A DNA stretch of 64,000 bases, taken from contig JAUCEF010000007.1 of the NCBI GenBank assembly GCA_033558025.1, forward strand, positions 7,316,001 through 7,380,000. Reading direction: 5' to 3'. The notes under the pieces were generated by a model. That model was given only the letters and a program-made list of their open reading frames with translations, had not been told where the DNA came from and ran no database searches. Position numbers and translations under genes: made by a program. Below are positions 19,203-31,517 of this stretch, piece by piece; the first letter of the stretch is position 1, and the number at the start of each line of letters is the position of its first letter. This DNA comes from Phytophthora sp. 'mugwort' (taxonomy: Eukaryota > Oomycota > Peronosporomycetes > Peronosporales > Peronosporaceae).

Positions 19203-21615
19203 CTACTCCCATTCCTCTGCGTCTATCTCGATCGCGGCAACTTTCGCTTTGAGAGCTTCCATTTCAGCGGAATCTCGATGGCCATTGCTGTGCTCAGCAC
19301 CAGCAAGAGTAGAAAACGGCTCTGCAGACGGTTTATCCTCTGTCTCCTCGTTGTGTTCGTGTGAATCCGCGCTGTCTGCAGTACCTTCCTCCTCGGTTCC
19401 ATCTTCACCTTCTTCGTCACTCCAGGCATCTGCAATAACGGGAGCGCGGCGAGGTTCAATGTGCTCCCAGCCGCGGTTAACAGGAACAGGTGGTCTCGCT
19501 GGCACCGGAGCAGCCTGTGGAGGTGGCGTACTTCCTCGCAACGGGAGGAACTTCAGCCGACTCGAAGCTTGAGCTGCTCGCGCCTGCTTGTGGAGATTGC
19601 TAATGTATGCAGATAGCGTGACGCTCGGCACACGTGCACCCTCTCGCTTGAAAAAAGAAATTCGGCGATGCGGATCTTCGCCGAACGACTCCGAGACCAC
19701 ACCGTAGAATGAGGCCAACTGATGCATTAACGATCGCTGTAAGGAGTAAGCAATGGATTAGCATCTAGTCGCATTATAACCTTGAGAATACCGCAATCCA
19801 ACAAACCTCTTCTCCCGACATCACTCGCAGGCTGACACTATGGCAAGATGACTCCTGTACGATCCGCTCCAATCGACGCTCAACCACCGTTAGGTAACTT
19901 GTGTTTGCTTTACCCCACGCAATCAAATCTTCCGGGTAACTGGGTGTCTTCATCTCTTCTTCAAAAGCTGCAGTATCCCCACTAGCAAGTACGGGTCTAT
20001 TGACCCCAAGCGCTTGGGCCAGTCTCTGGTTGCGCACAATCTGCCCCCGAGGAGGAGTAGGCATGCGTCTAGCTGGAGGCGGTCCCTGACTATGAGCACT
20101 CGAAGGCCGAGCAATCGCTGGTCTCAGCACTGGAGCCGGGGAAGGTCCAGCAGGCGTGGGCAGTGCCGGGAACGCTTCCTCGAGTCGCACTGGAGGTGAC
20201 GGTGGATGGTCACTGACGCCGTAATTCCAATGATCTGGTACTTCACTCGCGTAACTTGGATTAATTGGTCCACTAACGGGGTTGCCGCCACCACGTGCGA
20301 CCTGGAAATTGAATTGTAGGCGATTGTGCACACCGTGGACAGAGCTCATATGCGCTTGGTACTCGACATCATTCGGGAAAACCACGAAGCGCATCTCAAG
20401 ACTGCAACATGACACACACGTGTCAGCATCACAAAGAACTATATAAACGCATAAAGCGTGGGTATTTACCATCTTCGGTCCTCACATAAATGATGTTCTT
20501 GGCGGAAATGTGTTTCCAAACTTGCGCTGCAATAAAATAAAGTGTTAGCCATGCAAAACATAGTAATGAGACACACGAAATAAGGTGACGTACTAGTTGC
20601 GGAAGTATTCGTTCTCCACCTTGCAGAAATGACACTTGAAGTGGTCGCGTTCCAGATGCTCATACAGCTCCTTGTCTCCGTAGAACCGTTTCCGACAGAA
20701 TTGGCACATCGGGTGGAAGTCTTTGCCTGTATTGGCGTGCTTCTGTGGTGCAGGGCCAGCACGAGTGCGTCCAATGTTGTGTCCTTTCAGAGCGCCCTTG
20801 GAAAACACCTCCTGCTCCTGAATAAAAAACGATTGGTGGGTCAAGCAGAGCTCGCAGAACTCGACACCGTGTTCATGGCGCAAGTGTTCCTTGAGCTGGC
20901 CCAGCGAGTGCTTCACCTCTCGACAGCACTTCATCCTGCACTTAAACTCGCGCAAGCTGCGCAGCTCGTAGTAGTGCGCTCGACAGTCGACAAATATCAT
21001 CTCGGACGGCTCGTCCAGCACCGACTCGGGCCCCGCTGCGTCACCCCACAGCTCAAAGCTCTCGTATGACCGTGGGGCGTTACTGACCACCACGCGCTCG
21101 AGCGGCTGCTTGCACATGGGGCAGTTGCGGTCATCCATAAGGAGTCGCATCCGCATGGAGCATTTGCTGCAGATCCCGTGGTGGTTGCATTCGCCCACGG
21201 CGTAAAAACGGATGGGATCTGCACAGAGCAGGCAGAACTCGGGCTCGTCGTCCTCCTCAGGCGTCGAGGCAGACGTCGCCGTTGCCTTTTTAGTCGTTGC
21301 AGTGGACATAACATTCTTCTTCCTCCTTCTCTTAGGCTTGTGCTTCTCTTCTGCTGGTGCTGGAGGTGGCACAATCTCAGTTTCATTATGCTCAGACGGT
21401 TCTTTCTTCTTGCGGTGGCGAGGCCGCGGACGGCGCTTGCGTTGGCTTGACGCGCGCTCTTGGTCGTTGGTAGCTGGTGCAGAGCTGCTGGTGTGGGCGC
21501 TGGCGCGACGACGGACGGAGCTCGGCACCATCGTGAAGGCCGGTGTCAATGCTGATAGTGTGGATGCCGTGGGGACGCTACTGGCGGCGGTGGAGCTGCT
21601 CGCCACACTCGTCAT
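19203..21615 (-). CDS. ZNF598: ZNF598/Hel2-type RING E3 ubiquitin ligase
   Basis: Sensor of collided ribosomes that ubiquitinates small-subunit proteins to start ribosome-associated quality control. Exons: 21615-20594, 20526-20470, 20401-19807, 19736-19203; introns of 67, 68 and 70 bp; 735 aa. The order is a basic Ser/Ala-rich N-terminus with KPKRRRKKN, a RING finger (about 128-170: CLLCADP, CNHHGICSKC, CPMC), then C2H2-like fingers (CELC, CQFCRKRFYGDKELYEHL, CHFCKVENEYFRN joining exon 2, and LEMRFVVFPNDVEYQAHM in exon 3). The splice at NEYFRN/Y and C/LEM restores family residues exactly. Exons 3-4 are Pro-rich and acidic. The in-frame start 32 codons upstream is TTG, so the ATG at 21615 is used. 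Confidence 0.92.
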
Positions 21616-22379
21616 GGATAAGGAGCGCCTATTAGTGGCTGCCCGGTCGACGGAATGCTGCTGACAGTGCGGTCGGTTGAGATATGAGCAGGATGAAGCG
21701 GACCCATCCAACTGGAATCAGATAATGGTATCAGAATATGAGTGATGGTCATCTCTGATGATATGGTCTGAGTCCGACACCGAAAGGAACGCGCGCGGAA
21801 AGCTTGGATGATACCGTATGATAACATCGGGTACACTGATTGTAGTATATTTCTTCAAGAGTACTATTCAGAAACGCAATTTGAATTATTTTATTGTTTA
21901 GATATTACTAATCTGAGTTAAAAATATATTAATTACGATAACAATGTTATAATTAATAACTAAACAGTAAACTAATATCGTCTACCATGGGTTTCGCTTG
22001 CTCTCGTCCGTGTCCAGACATTATTTCCATTTGCTCGAGGTATTGATAGCTTCCCAAGACAGCATTGCGTTAGTCCATATTTGTGTACGGACAACAATGG
22101 CCCCCATGAACAGCATCCGTTATATATAACGAGACGGTGCGCCGCGACAGTAAACTCTCCACCCTCAGAGCTAAATATACATGTAAAGATATAATTTACC
22201 GAAACAAAGCAAATAAAACAAAAAAGGCGAAAGCTGGAATGTTTTTACATGATTACAGATACCGCCCACTAACTTGAACACACGAGCGATGATATATATG
22301 TCAAATCGATATGCTACACTGATCTGCTTTTAATGAGGCTGATTTTAATTCAAATCTCCCGCCCAAGTTCTACTCAAGC
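21616..22379. other. AT-rich intergenic region
   Basis: Strongly AT-rich around 21840-21970. It contains the ZNF598 upstream region on the left. No gene, terminal repeats or RNA recognised. Confidence 0.55.
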
Positions 22380-23300
22380 AGATCATCATAAAGAAAAACA
22401 CCAGAACAAAGCGACGCCGATGACAGCCAAGACGAAGCAAACCAAGGGCAAGTGGCTCACTCTCGACAGAAATGGCAAGTCGTCCAAGAGTATCGGCGCG
22501 TCTAGCCACCACCATCGCTGTCAAAACTGACTCGTTGGTCCGAGACAGCCTTCAAGCTCTCTCATCCCCCGGCTAGGACCACCATCCTCAACATCTTCAA
22601 GGTGCCGCTACCGTCGGCGCGAACGGAACCTCGCCGCAACCACGAAGGGGGAACCAACGCAAACGTTGCGTTGCCCTGAGCTCGACAAGCAGCTAACTGC
22701 GTTTATCGATTCATGCCTTTCCAGTCATGCATGTCTCTCTCAACGCCTCATAACCTGGAATGCCAAGTGATCATGGCCACCCTTCAATTTCCGCCTTCGC
22801 TCAAACTTTCAGATGGATGGATGTCACGCTTTATGAAGAGACATGATCTCCGCTTCCGTGAGAGGCACAACGAGGCTGGATTGGTGGATCCTGCTTCTGT
22901 TGAAGAAGGTCGTTTAGCGATGCAAGTCATACACGGCACTACTCACCGCGTGGTATCTGGAATATGGACGAAACTGGACTCTTTTATCGCTCAGCAAAAA
23001 GCCGCGATATTTTTATGTCAAAATCGAAGGGGTTAAAAAGGATAAAACCCGCATAATACTAGCCCTGGCTGCAAATGCAAGTGGTTCCGAGAAGCGAGAT
23101 GTATTGAATTGGGAGCGCGTACCGCCCTCATTGCTACAAGGGCAAGACGGCCGAAAAGCTTGGATTTTACTACCGAAACAACCGCAAGTCGTGGATGACC
23201 ATGACTCTGTACAGCGAGTGGATTCGGAACTTTGACAGCGACATGAGGCAAGCATCGAAAAATATCTTGCGTTTGGTCGGTTGCGCGTCCTCTGAGCTGA
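22380..23300 (+). pseudogene. Pogo/Tigger-type transposase relic
   Basis: Broken coding sequence of a pogo-family transposase. In order across shifting frames: an N-terminal helix-turn-helix region (TRWSETAFKL, near 22530), a CENP-B-type DNA-binding region (ELDKQLTAFIDSC at about 22680 and LSDGWMSRFMKRHDL at about 22810), and a DDE catalytic core start (GVKKDKTRIILALAANASGS at about 23030, NNRKSWMTMTLYSEWIRNF at about 23175). Several frameshifts and a stop separate these. The 3' half with the second catalytic Asp is missing. The CENP-B region closely resembles that of the HTH-SDR gene at 58157. Confidence 0.82.
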
Positions 23301-23309
23301 TGTAGAGGT

Positions 23310-23863
23310 TTTTGCATTCAGTGTGCTTATAGTGCTATCTACGTGGCTTGCCCACGATTCACCTTCGTACATGAGTCGCGTGGCTTTAGCTTGTTGAACA
23401 CGTCGTTGAAATCGTTCAAGAAGCTCTTGTCGCTTTTGCTCTCTCTGAGCGAGGGCTGATAAATTTGGAAACACTGTGCCTGTATCATGGATATTATAAA
23501 AAATGAGTAGTCATAATTATCGATCGACGATCACGCCCAACTCTCGGTTGCTACCTGTAGCTCGGCAGAACTGATTCGTGGCGAAATGTTGCATATGAAT
23601 GACAAATATGATTTCTTTCATTTAGTATGTTGAAATATCTTGATGCCATGAAACGGAACACCAAAGATTGCTTCTAATTCACGCTGATACTTGCGATTTA
23701 CAACCGTTTTACGGAAATTTGATTCTGCATCGAGATTCATCAGCTCCTTCTCGATTCTGCTTACTTCCTGAAGGACCCACTTCTCTCGCCGTAGCTTTCC
23801 AAGCTCACGGTCTTTTAGTAAGCAGTTCTGGCACATTCTTACGGATCGGTGTCTATATATCAA
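23310..23863 (-). other. Possible gene fragment, charged helical peptides
   Basis: Two adjacent minus-strand frames (23863-23618 and about 23474-23310) encode Lys/Glu/Arg-rich helical peptides (LGKLRREKWVLQEVSRIEKE and LSALAQREQKRQELLERFQR). Composition looks protein-coding, and the second frame stops making sense where the pogo relic begins. It may be a host gene truncated by that insertion. No family recognised, and a joining intron could not be fixed. Confidence 0.3.
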
Positions 23864-24398
23864 GTGAGATATTTACAAAAAAATCTGAATATAATAGTGG
23901 AAATAATATACTTGAGTCAAAGCTACAGAGGATGTATCTACCAAATTTATTATCTAGCTAAGTATGTCTCACTTTCTGCGTCAGCCATTACTCCTTTTCA
24001 AGAGTCGATCTTCTACTCTTATTAACTAATCTGAGATTATCTTGCGGCTCCCAGGTATCAGGTCCATTTCCCAGCCACCGAATGAAGTACTTGAACTATC
24101 AGTTCGCATCTTTTTGTGATCTAAGATCTTCTCAGCTTCAAGGATATCGCCTCGATTTTGATTGTAGCCTCAGCGGTCTCTGATTGAACCTTCTTGAGGT
24201 CATTTGGAGCTTTGTACAGCGCATGACCATTATTTGAGCGAATTTGGACTCGATAGCCATCAATCCCTACCACTGAATATACAACCTTGCTCCAACGTGC
24301 AGCCTCCTAGTCAAACGTTCCCTTCTTGAGTCGATAGAGTACATTGATCCCAACGCTGAACTCGTTCTCAATCTTATCAGCTTCACCTTGGTTATCAG

Positions 24399-25064
24399 TC
24401 AGATCTGCTCCATTACTTGGCATTTGGCTTCATTTGGCGTCATTCCAATCGATCGATGAACAGTGCTGTTGTAGTTGCCAATAACGTCGCTGATTAGCTT
24501 TTGTGTAATCCTCTTAGGAGACATCTTGGTTAGTCTCTGCTTTATAGTTCGGTTGAATCGTTCAATTTTGCCCATAGTTCCATGATCACCAGGCTCGTTG
24601 TTGAAGTGCTCGATCTTTTTTGCTTTAAACAATTCTTGAGCTTGTGCATTCATATCGCTTATTAAAATATCAACTTTGTGTAGTCGAACAAACGCTTTGA
24701 GGGCTGTCGAAACAGTAGGCGCAGTTTTATTCTCCAAAACCTTTGCATAGTCGATGCGGGAGTGATATTGATAGCAGTCAGAATCGGTTGTTTCCCCCCA
24801 GAAAGCAAGATCTATTTACCAGGCGTTGGGGTTGTGAGAGGCAATCGTGAACCCATCAAAACTCTTCTTTTGCTCTTGAAATCGCTGAATATCTGACTGA
24901 GTAACATACCATTCCTTCACATTTTTTAACGTTATTTTAGGATCTAGCTCCCGAGCCTTATGATAAAGCGCTTGTGCCCCAACATAACCAGTTTTGGCGT
25001 TATGGTAGAGTTTGCTTAGTACGTCGCTCGCACTTGTGCGTGTGGTCAGCGCCCTCACCTTCAT
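24399..25064 (-). pseudogene. Polinton integrase, broken
   Basis: One frame from 25064 to 24399 with a single in-frame TAA at about 24816. The N-terminal part (LSKLYHNAKTGYVGAQALYH, DPKITLKNVKEWY, HNPNAW) precedes the RNase-H-fold core: LAFW after the stop, ISDMNAQAQELF, then GTMGKIERFNRTIKQRL with the E-x-x-x-R-x-x-R/K pattern of retroviral-like integrases. The acidic residue expected before N in SDNG is present as SDMN. It would insert the element's DNA. Residual chromodomain-like coding may continue to about 24160 with further stops. Confidence 0.75.
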
Positions 25065-25114
25065 GAATCATATATAATATATAGACAAAAAACATATGAT
25101 AGGTAGAAGAACGT

Positions 25115-28100
25115 CTAAATATCGAGTGCGATGGTACTTATTCCATCCTCAAGCACTTGTCGCTTGTCGAACAAATATGATAGGGCAGTTTTGGTCCGAC
25201 TGTATGTGATGATTGATTTAGTTTCTTTTGACAGTCTAAATCCCTTGTTATTACCTCGAAGGGTGATGCGGTCGCGAACAACAGACTCAAAACTCCGAGG
25301 GTTGAGTACATCCTCATTACGACCACGACTGTGTTGCACACCCTTAGCTGAAACCTTCACCTTGTATGGCTCATCAGGAAGATAGCAAATATAGTTCTTA
25401 CTCGAGAGTGAGACCATGGCATCGCCTGATCATTCATCCTTGAACAGACCAGGGGTACGACGGTCAATCTTAGTTACTTCCGTGTTATAGTCGCGCGGGA
25501 ACCAATCGTACTTGTGCTGTTTGAAGTGATCATGTAGCTCAGGTTTGACGCACTCCTGGAATGGATGATTGCAGCTGAAAGCGATGTAGGCAACGTCCGT
25601 ATCCATCTCTTGATATTGGAAGTCGGATCGATCGAAGTAGAAGTCAATGCAACCGTAGTAGAACTCGAGCATGCGTAGCTTGGCAAGCTGATAGATGGCA
25701 ATCGACAAATGGATTGGGTTCTTGTTATTGAGACGACGCTTCTCCATGGTTATCTCACATGAATTGTTCAGCTCCTCTAATCCATGAAACGTGAAGTGCT
25801 CGATACGCGACTTGATCTTATCCTCATCCGACTCATACTTGACTTGTTTGTGCTTACTCATGTCCATGCCCGATCGCCCAAACGCCGAGTTGCCAACCAA
25901 TTTCATCATCTCAGCAAGCATGGCCTTGCTCTTATCCTCATCTCCGACACGACGTGCGCTCGAGACAGCCTCCATGAATGGAGCAAAAGTCTTGTGAGCG
26001 CTGGCTTAATGAAGCTCTAAGTTTTAGTAATTACTATTCCATGAGACAGCTACCACTTGAGTAGGGGAGTGTAGATGAGAATCTTTTCACCAAAGTAGCT
26101 TCCAATCAACTTGCGAGCAGGCTTGGATTTGTTCTTTTCTCGTGCCTCGTTGTAATCAAACATATGATCACCAATGATCTTCTCGTTAGAACAGTCGATC
26201 AGCGTATTTTTGAAAATCGGAGTCATTTTACTAAAATATCCTTTCAAGCGATCTGGAGTTCGAATATCACACTCAAGAAAGCCAAAGATGTAGTCGTTCT
26301 GAATGTCCTCAACAATATTTGGATAAGCATCATAGTGATAAGGCGTCCGCAAGGCATGTTATTCCCAAGAGCCCAGAGGTATAGAACGTTGGCGTCATAG
26401 CCGATGATCTTTTTCACGAGCTTACCATCACGAATCTTCGTCTTGTTGCGTTTAGCGTACCGGTTGAAGATGATTGATGGTCCGCCAGCAATGCTTTCCT
26501 TCATTTGCCGTAGATGTCCTTTTCCTCCCTGTCAATCGAATAGACAAATTTGTCCGAGTTGAAATCCAGTAGCTTCTTGAATCGAAATCCACCGATCGAC
26601 ATGTTCTTGCGGTCGACTTGCATTGGACGCATGATATGAGGACATTACCGTCAATATGCCCCAAATTGTTATTGATACGATCGGCTGATCCAGTATCGAC
26701 AGTCAGCTGGCACCAGCACAGACCACACAGATATTTTGCTTTTTTAGGAGCGCGTCCAAGTGATCGAGAGTCATATTGAACTCACACTTTGCATCTGCAT
26801 CCTGGTGCTTGTAACCGCTCATACGCATAGCTGGAATCTGAAAGCCTTAGCAGGTGCTTGTTTAGGGTGTTGAGGCTCGCTAAAGCAAGTTTGATACATA
26901 ACCTTTTCCGAGAGGCCCGGAAGCGAGACACGATCAGCAAACATGTCGAGATCAAAACGCTTGAATAATTCACGCTGAGCCTCGATAGTCTTGATGAACG
27001 GTACCACATCTAAGTTATTGTACCAAATGAGTAAGTCTTTAATAGACTCCATCTCATAGTGCTTCCATACGAACTTTACTCGCTCGTAGTCAGAATTGGT
27101 AATACTGGTGCCACGACGCGCACTGTCGAAGGCTGATTTAGGAGGGATGTCGGTCTCGTTGATCACCTCGAAAGCTTTGAGATATTCGTATGGAAATAGC
27201 CCCTTACCAAGACCACAGACACATCGAATCTTGTTACCACACTTGCATCCACCGAAATATGTAGTATGAAATTTCTCATAGCTTGTTCCAGCAGGAACAT
27301 AGTTGCTAATGTCGAGCATCTTCATGTCTGGAGTAGCGATGCACATGTAGTTAGGATTCTGGATCACAGGTTTGATGTTTTTGGTGCCGATGGCGGCGAA
27401 CAGGTCGCTCCTAATCAAGTTGATATCGTATCTACCAGAATTAAACCCCAATACTGGTACTTGATCGAGCCGCTGCTTCGTTTTGCCCAGACCTCTCCCT
27501 CCCAAAGGAAATTCTGCTATGAAAATCGAAGAAACTGGCATAAGTCCCATCCTTGGTCCGGTTATCAACATCATCCAATGAGTACTTCTTCCCAAGCTTT
27601 AACTCACGGATCTCCATACCGCTAATGCCATGAGCATTGATAATCTTCTTTAGAAGTGGGTCATACTTTTGTACATTGTACTGCTGAATCTTTAAACCAA
27701 CTTCGCTGATGTAACTAAACATATATTTTAGCAACGCTTTCGGCTCAGCATTCACAAAGCATCGTACTTGCCCGAGCAGACTGTCAGCTACGATACCGAA
27801 ACAGGAATGTGCTTATTCGTGAAGACAGTGCTTTCACCGTGCTGGATACCCGTCGGCTTTAGAATGGCCTGAAAGTCATACACGATGAAGTGATCAGTGT
27901 ACTTATCAATCTTTTTGATAGAGTACTTCGTTAGCACTGATTTGATAGTGTTCTGAGGCGGTCTGTAGATAGTTGGCTCAGCTGGAAAAGTATCAATATT
28001 CACAAGCTCGCATTGATGCTTCTTACGGTTGCTAAGCTTGTCAGCACAAAAACAAACGAAGACCATTGCGCATTTAGGACATTAGTACTTGTTTTGAAGC

Positions 28101-28771
28101 ATACCGATGCTCTTAATGTATAAAGCGTGGTTCTCGTGAGATAGAATGTCTATGGATTCATACTCTTTGTCCGATCGACGAATGCATTCAACGTCTCCGG
28201 AAGCAACATCCATTTGATAAACGCTGATAGGGAGCTCAAAGCAGTCCTCAAGCTCATCGAAACTGTAGGATATCAATAGGCTTAAAGCTTCGGAATAGAT
28301 TCAGAGTGTAGTTAACACCCTTGAAGGAGCAGTAGCGCTTGAACGCATCCTTTACTTGAGCCTGAATTCTGCGAGGGTCCTTCTTAGGGTCGTGTATCGA
28401 ATGCCATGCAATACAATGGAAGACGCAATTGTTGTTCGTCTAGGAAAGTTAATGACACGTTTGTTTTCGCGAATAATCTTAGGGATGACAGCATCGCTAG
28501 CAACGAGAGCATGGTTGCGATGGTAGATGAAAATCTTGAAGCTAGTAATCGCTTTGACCTTATATCCAGAGCCGGGATAGTTAAGCTTGTTAGCCAGCTC
28601 CATGAATCTGATTTCCGAAATAATTTTCTTACGGATATCAGCCTTACTATTGACAGCAACTGGAGTATTGAACATATTGGTATTACCCAGATTCGGGTGA
28701 AAGTACCGTGTTTCATTTTCATCGCTCAGGCTAATCAGGTCGGGGGGGGGGTACCCGAGAGCGACATTCAC
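25115..28771 (-). pseudogene. Polinton family B DNA polymerase, broken
   Basis: Traces run for 3.66 kb across several frames. From the N-terminus: ITSFKIFIYHRNHAL and REMKRVINFP-like start near 28500; exonuclease region with YDFQAIL at about 27865 (Exo I normally has DFE, so the catalytic Glu is Gln here) and GFNSGRYDINL at about 27440 (Exo II); polymerase motif A YDANVLYLWALGNNMP at about 26370; motif B KLVGNSAFGR at about 25890; motif C MDTDVAYIAFS at about 25595; and the conserved end KTALSYLFDKRQVLEDGIS finishing at 25115. Frameshifts and stops (for example TGA near 25430) disable it. Confidence 0.78.
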
Positions 28772-29260
28772 CTTGAACGCATTGGTTTGTGTGGAGAGAA
28801 CGTGCTCAAGCTTGTCGTAGACTCAGACGGCTGAATACCTTCGTATAGATGAGACTCCATATGCTGACCGCTGTAGAAGCGATACTTGGAGTCGGTCTTA
28901 TAGTCCTTAGATATGTGCTTCGTTAAGTCTTTGCTAGAAACCTTGTATTGCTTGCGACCAATGCTTGATTGCTAGGGTGGGAAAGGTTGCTCACATATTC
29001 CGGTTTGCCTCGAACCTTGACACGATAGTCAGTACCCCATCGGATTACATTTATATTTAATCGCATTAGTCCGTCACGTTTGTAACCAGCATATTTGCTG
29101 TATATTTGTGACTATATTATTCTCGTGGAGATGACTTTATAATTATTATATGCTGTATGAGGATTGACTTTATATCATGGTCTCATAGAAAATTGAATTT
29201 TAATTAATTAATTCAGGTGTGTAAGTTCCCGCCTATTCACTTTTTATGTGAAAAAAAAAA

Positions 29261-29473
29261 TTAGTTAAGTTCGCTTTCGGTATTAGGTTCGCTATCGCTT
29301 GAGTTAGGTTCGATTTTTGGTTTCCGATTACGAGTCCGAATCTGATCTCTATTCTTGTCGTCATACACCTTTTGATAGTCTAAGCGAGCTTCGCGTATGG
29401 GCTGATAGTAGCGCTTCTGCGCCACCTTAATGCGCTCTTTGTTAGCCAGGTATTGCTCGGGAGAGTACGTCAT
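29261..29473 (-). CDS. Small Tyr/Lys-rich ORF at the Polinton edge
   Basis: 70 aa beginning MTYSPEQYLANKERIKVAQK, with a repeated Y-x-x-N/x-x-E-R-I pattern and an acidic Ser-rich C-terminus. I recall similar short basic proteins near the ends of Polinton-like elements, but cannot assign a role. Intact but short, so it may be chance. Confidence 0.35.
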   Translation of the reverse strand: MTYSPEQYLANKERIKVAQKRYYQPIREARLDYQKVYDDKNRDQIRTRNRKPKIEPNSSDSEPNTESELN

Positions 29474-29621
29474 CTTTGCATATTAATAACTTTATATTTG
29501 TTAGGATAATAAAAACATCAATGATCCCAGTCTTTCATGTAGCTCTAGAAAGTTTGTCTATTCAATGATAATCCACCTCAACAGTCGTGTATTAAACGGG
29601 ACCACCAGCGAATTAACTAGC

Positions 29622-31517
29622 TTAACAGTTTGACACTGACAACGGACTTACCAGTGCTGAAAACCAGTGCTTGGTGTAAGAATCCACAAACGGCACGTAC
29701 AGAAACCCATGCTTCTGATGCCGAACGCCCTTACTCTGACGAAAATCGATGAGCACATATTTAAAACTTCCAGTTAGGCTTCCATGGTACTTCCCCCCAG
29801 TTTCAAATCGATTTGAATGGCCGACAGCATCATCACCATTCACTAGCAACTCCCAAAACCAAAGAATGCTCGAGCCACGATCATTAAATCAAGGTATCCT
29901 TTGCCATCGTTCGTGCGCCATTATGGGGTAACCAACACATCTCGAGGCAAGCATGATACTGTGGCGCCATATAGCTCCATCTGAATTTGGCGTTCCCGAG
30001 CAATGCCGCTGGTATTTTCGTTCGCGAACTATTGCAGTCGCAAAGCACTCATTAGCTGTACGCACGCGACAACAAAATTTTCGTGTGAGACATCTGATAC
30101 CATGTACCCAATTGAATCTGTTCGATTTGAATACAGCTAAATCTTGAGGTGCATGCTTGAAGCGAAATGAAGCTACTTCGCCTGATCCTCATACAAGAAC
30201 CCGTACTTTGTCAACAATCCAAGGCAATCTGGCTTCTAGGAGTTCGCTGTCCATCGGATACAAGCATAACCTTGCCAGAAGCAACACCATCAAGATTCCA
30301 ATCATCTTCAGCACTGCCTCATCCGACAGCTTTTATTAGCATTTTTCACTCGCTGGAAAGCATCAGCATTCGGGATACCCCGATAACTGAAGCGAATTTG
30401 TTGCAGCAGCCCCAAGGAGCGAAGTTCCAGCTCAACGTCTTCATCGTTTGGCATTCCAGAACCAAACTTACGATGCAAAAAGATGAGGATAGCTCGAGCA
30501 ATTCCGATATGACCCGAGCACAAGATCCAGATGAGATCGGAGGCTGATGCGCTAATGCTGTTTTGAGCCACTTCTTCCAACTCCTCACGTGAAAGCTGCA
30601 GGCCAGGCTTGTATGGTGTCGCATTCAGTCCAAAAGTATCTGAGGAGGCACAAGGATCGGAGTTCCAGCGTGTTCGTGTTTGCGGTAGACATTAAAGCTG
30701 CCATACGACGAAAAGAGAACGAAGCGTAGGCCTGGTATTTGCGAGTCCAATGTGTCTTTCACGTATCCCCTCCAGAGCTGCTCGTCGCTATACGTAATTT
30801 GGGCTTCATCTATCAGTACCACCCGATCGCCTTTGTGTGCGCAGAATGCTTCAAAATCACAGCCATACAACAGCTTGAAAAACTCAGCAGACTTGCCATC
30901 TTCACTCATTCTATTTGCCCGAATGCGGGAAACGAGCGCATCAGGCTTGGAGCGAACAATGTGATCGTAGAGTAGATCCCACATGGCCGTCTTGCCGGAC
31001 AAAGGGGGAGCGCGGATGAATATCACTGGTATGCGATCTAGAAGACTTGCAAATGCGGCGACGGTGGCTTTTCGCAACGTCCTGAATGTTGCAGGAACTC
31101 CACCTTCAGGTTCCAACTCGGAATCCTCAAGTGGTTCGTTGAACTTCCGAATGCTTCGTCCGTCGTTATCCCCTTATACACCACCCACCGGAGCCACCAG
31201 TGATGCCACAGTGCGAGGAACAAGATGCTGCGTCGGCACTTCCACGGTGAGCGTCGCTTGCGTGTCAAGATCATTCAACAATGACCTCGGATCCAAAGCT
31301 GGGCATTCTCATCGTCGAAGGCTGCTCTGTTGGCGTAGGCTCGCAGGTTGGCTGCAATCACATTTAAGGGTAGAAAGGACTTGACTTCGTGCAAGATTGC
31401 CTTGCAGAGATCATCAATATCACTGATACCGTCAGGTGACACTGATGCTGTCTGGGTATCCGCGTACGCGCCGCGAGTTGCTGCATCCACTAGCTGGAAC
31501 CACACTTTTCGGGCCAT
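29622..31517 (-). pseudogene. Crinkler (CRN) family gene, decayed
   Basis: Minus-strand remains of a Crinkler, a family of oomycete host-translocated effectors. The ATG at 31517 opens a ubiquitin-like header (KVWFQLVDAATRGAYADTQ). A frameshift at about 31295 and a stop at about 31170 follow. Next is a P-loop NTPase on 31116-30308: Walker A FIRAPPLSGKTAMWDLL, Walker B VVLIDEAQI, sensor-like FVLFSSYGS, and the helical part ICSGHIGIARAIL-like downstream. A last block (29849-29622) contains IDFRQSKGVRHQKHGFLYV, which fits the C-terminal restriction-endonuclease-like domain of CRNs; between 30300 and 29850 the frame is scrambled. Several independent lesions make it a pseudogene. Confidence 0.78.

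Larger units (their letters stand above)
24160..29473 (-). mobile_element. Polinton (Maverick) relic
   Basis: Minus-strand block carrying a retroviral-type integrase and a protein-primed family B DNA polymerase, the pair that defines Polintons, plus a small Tyr/Lys-rich frame at the right. All frames are interrupted. The usual ATPase, cysteine protease and capsid genes were not found, and no terminal inverted repeats were located, so the limits are only the outer coding traces. Local base composition is more AT-rich than the flanking host genes. Confidence 0.72.
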
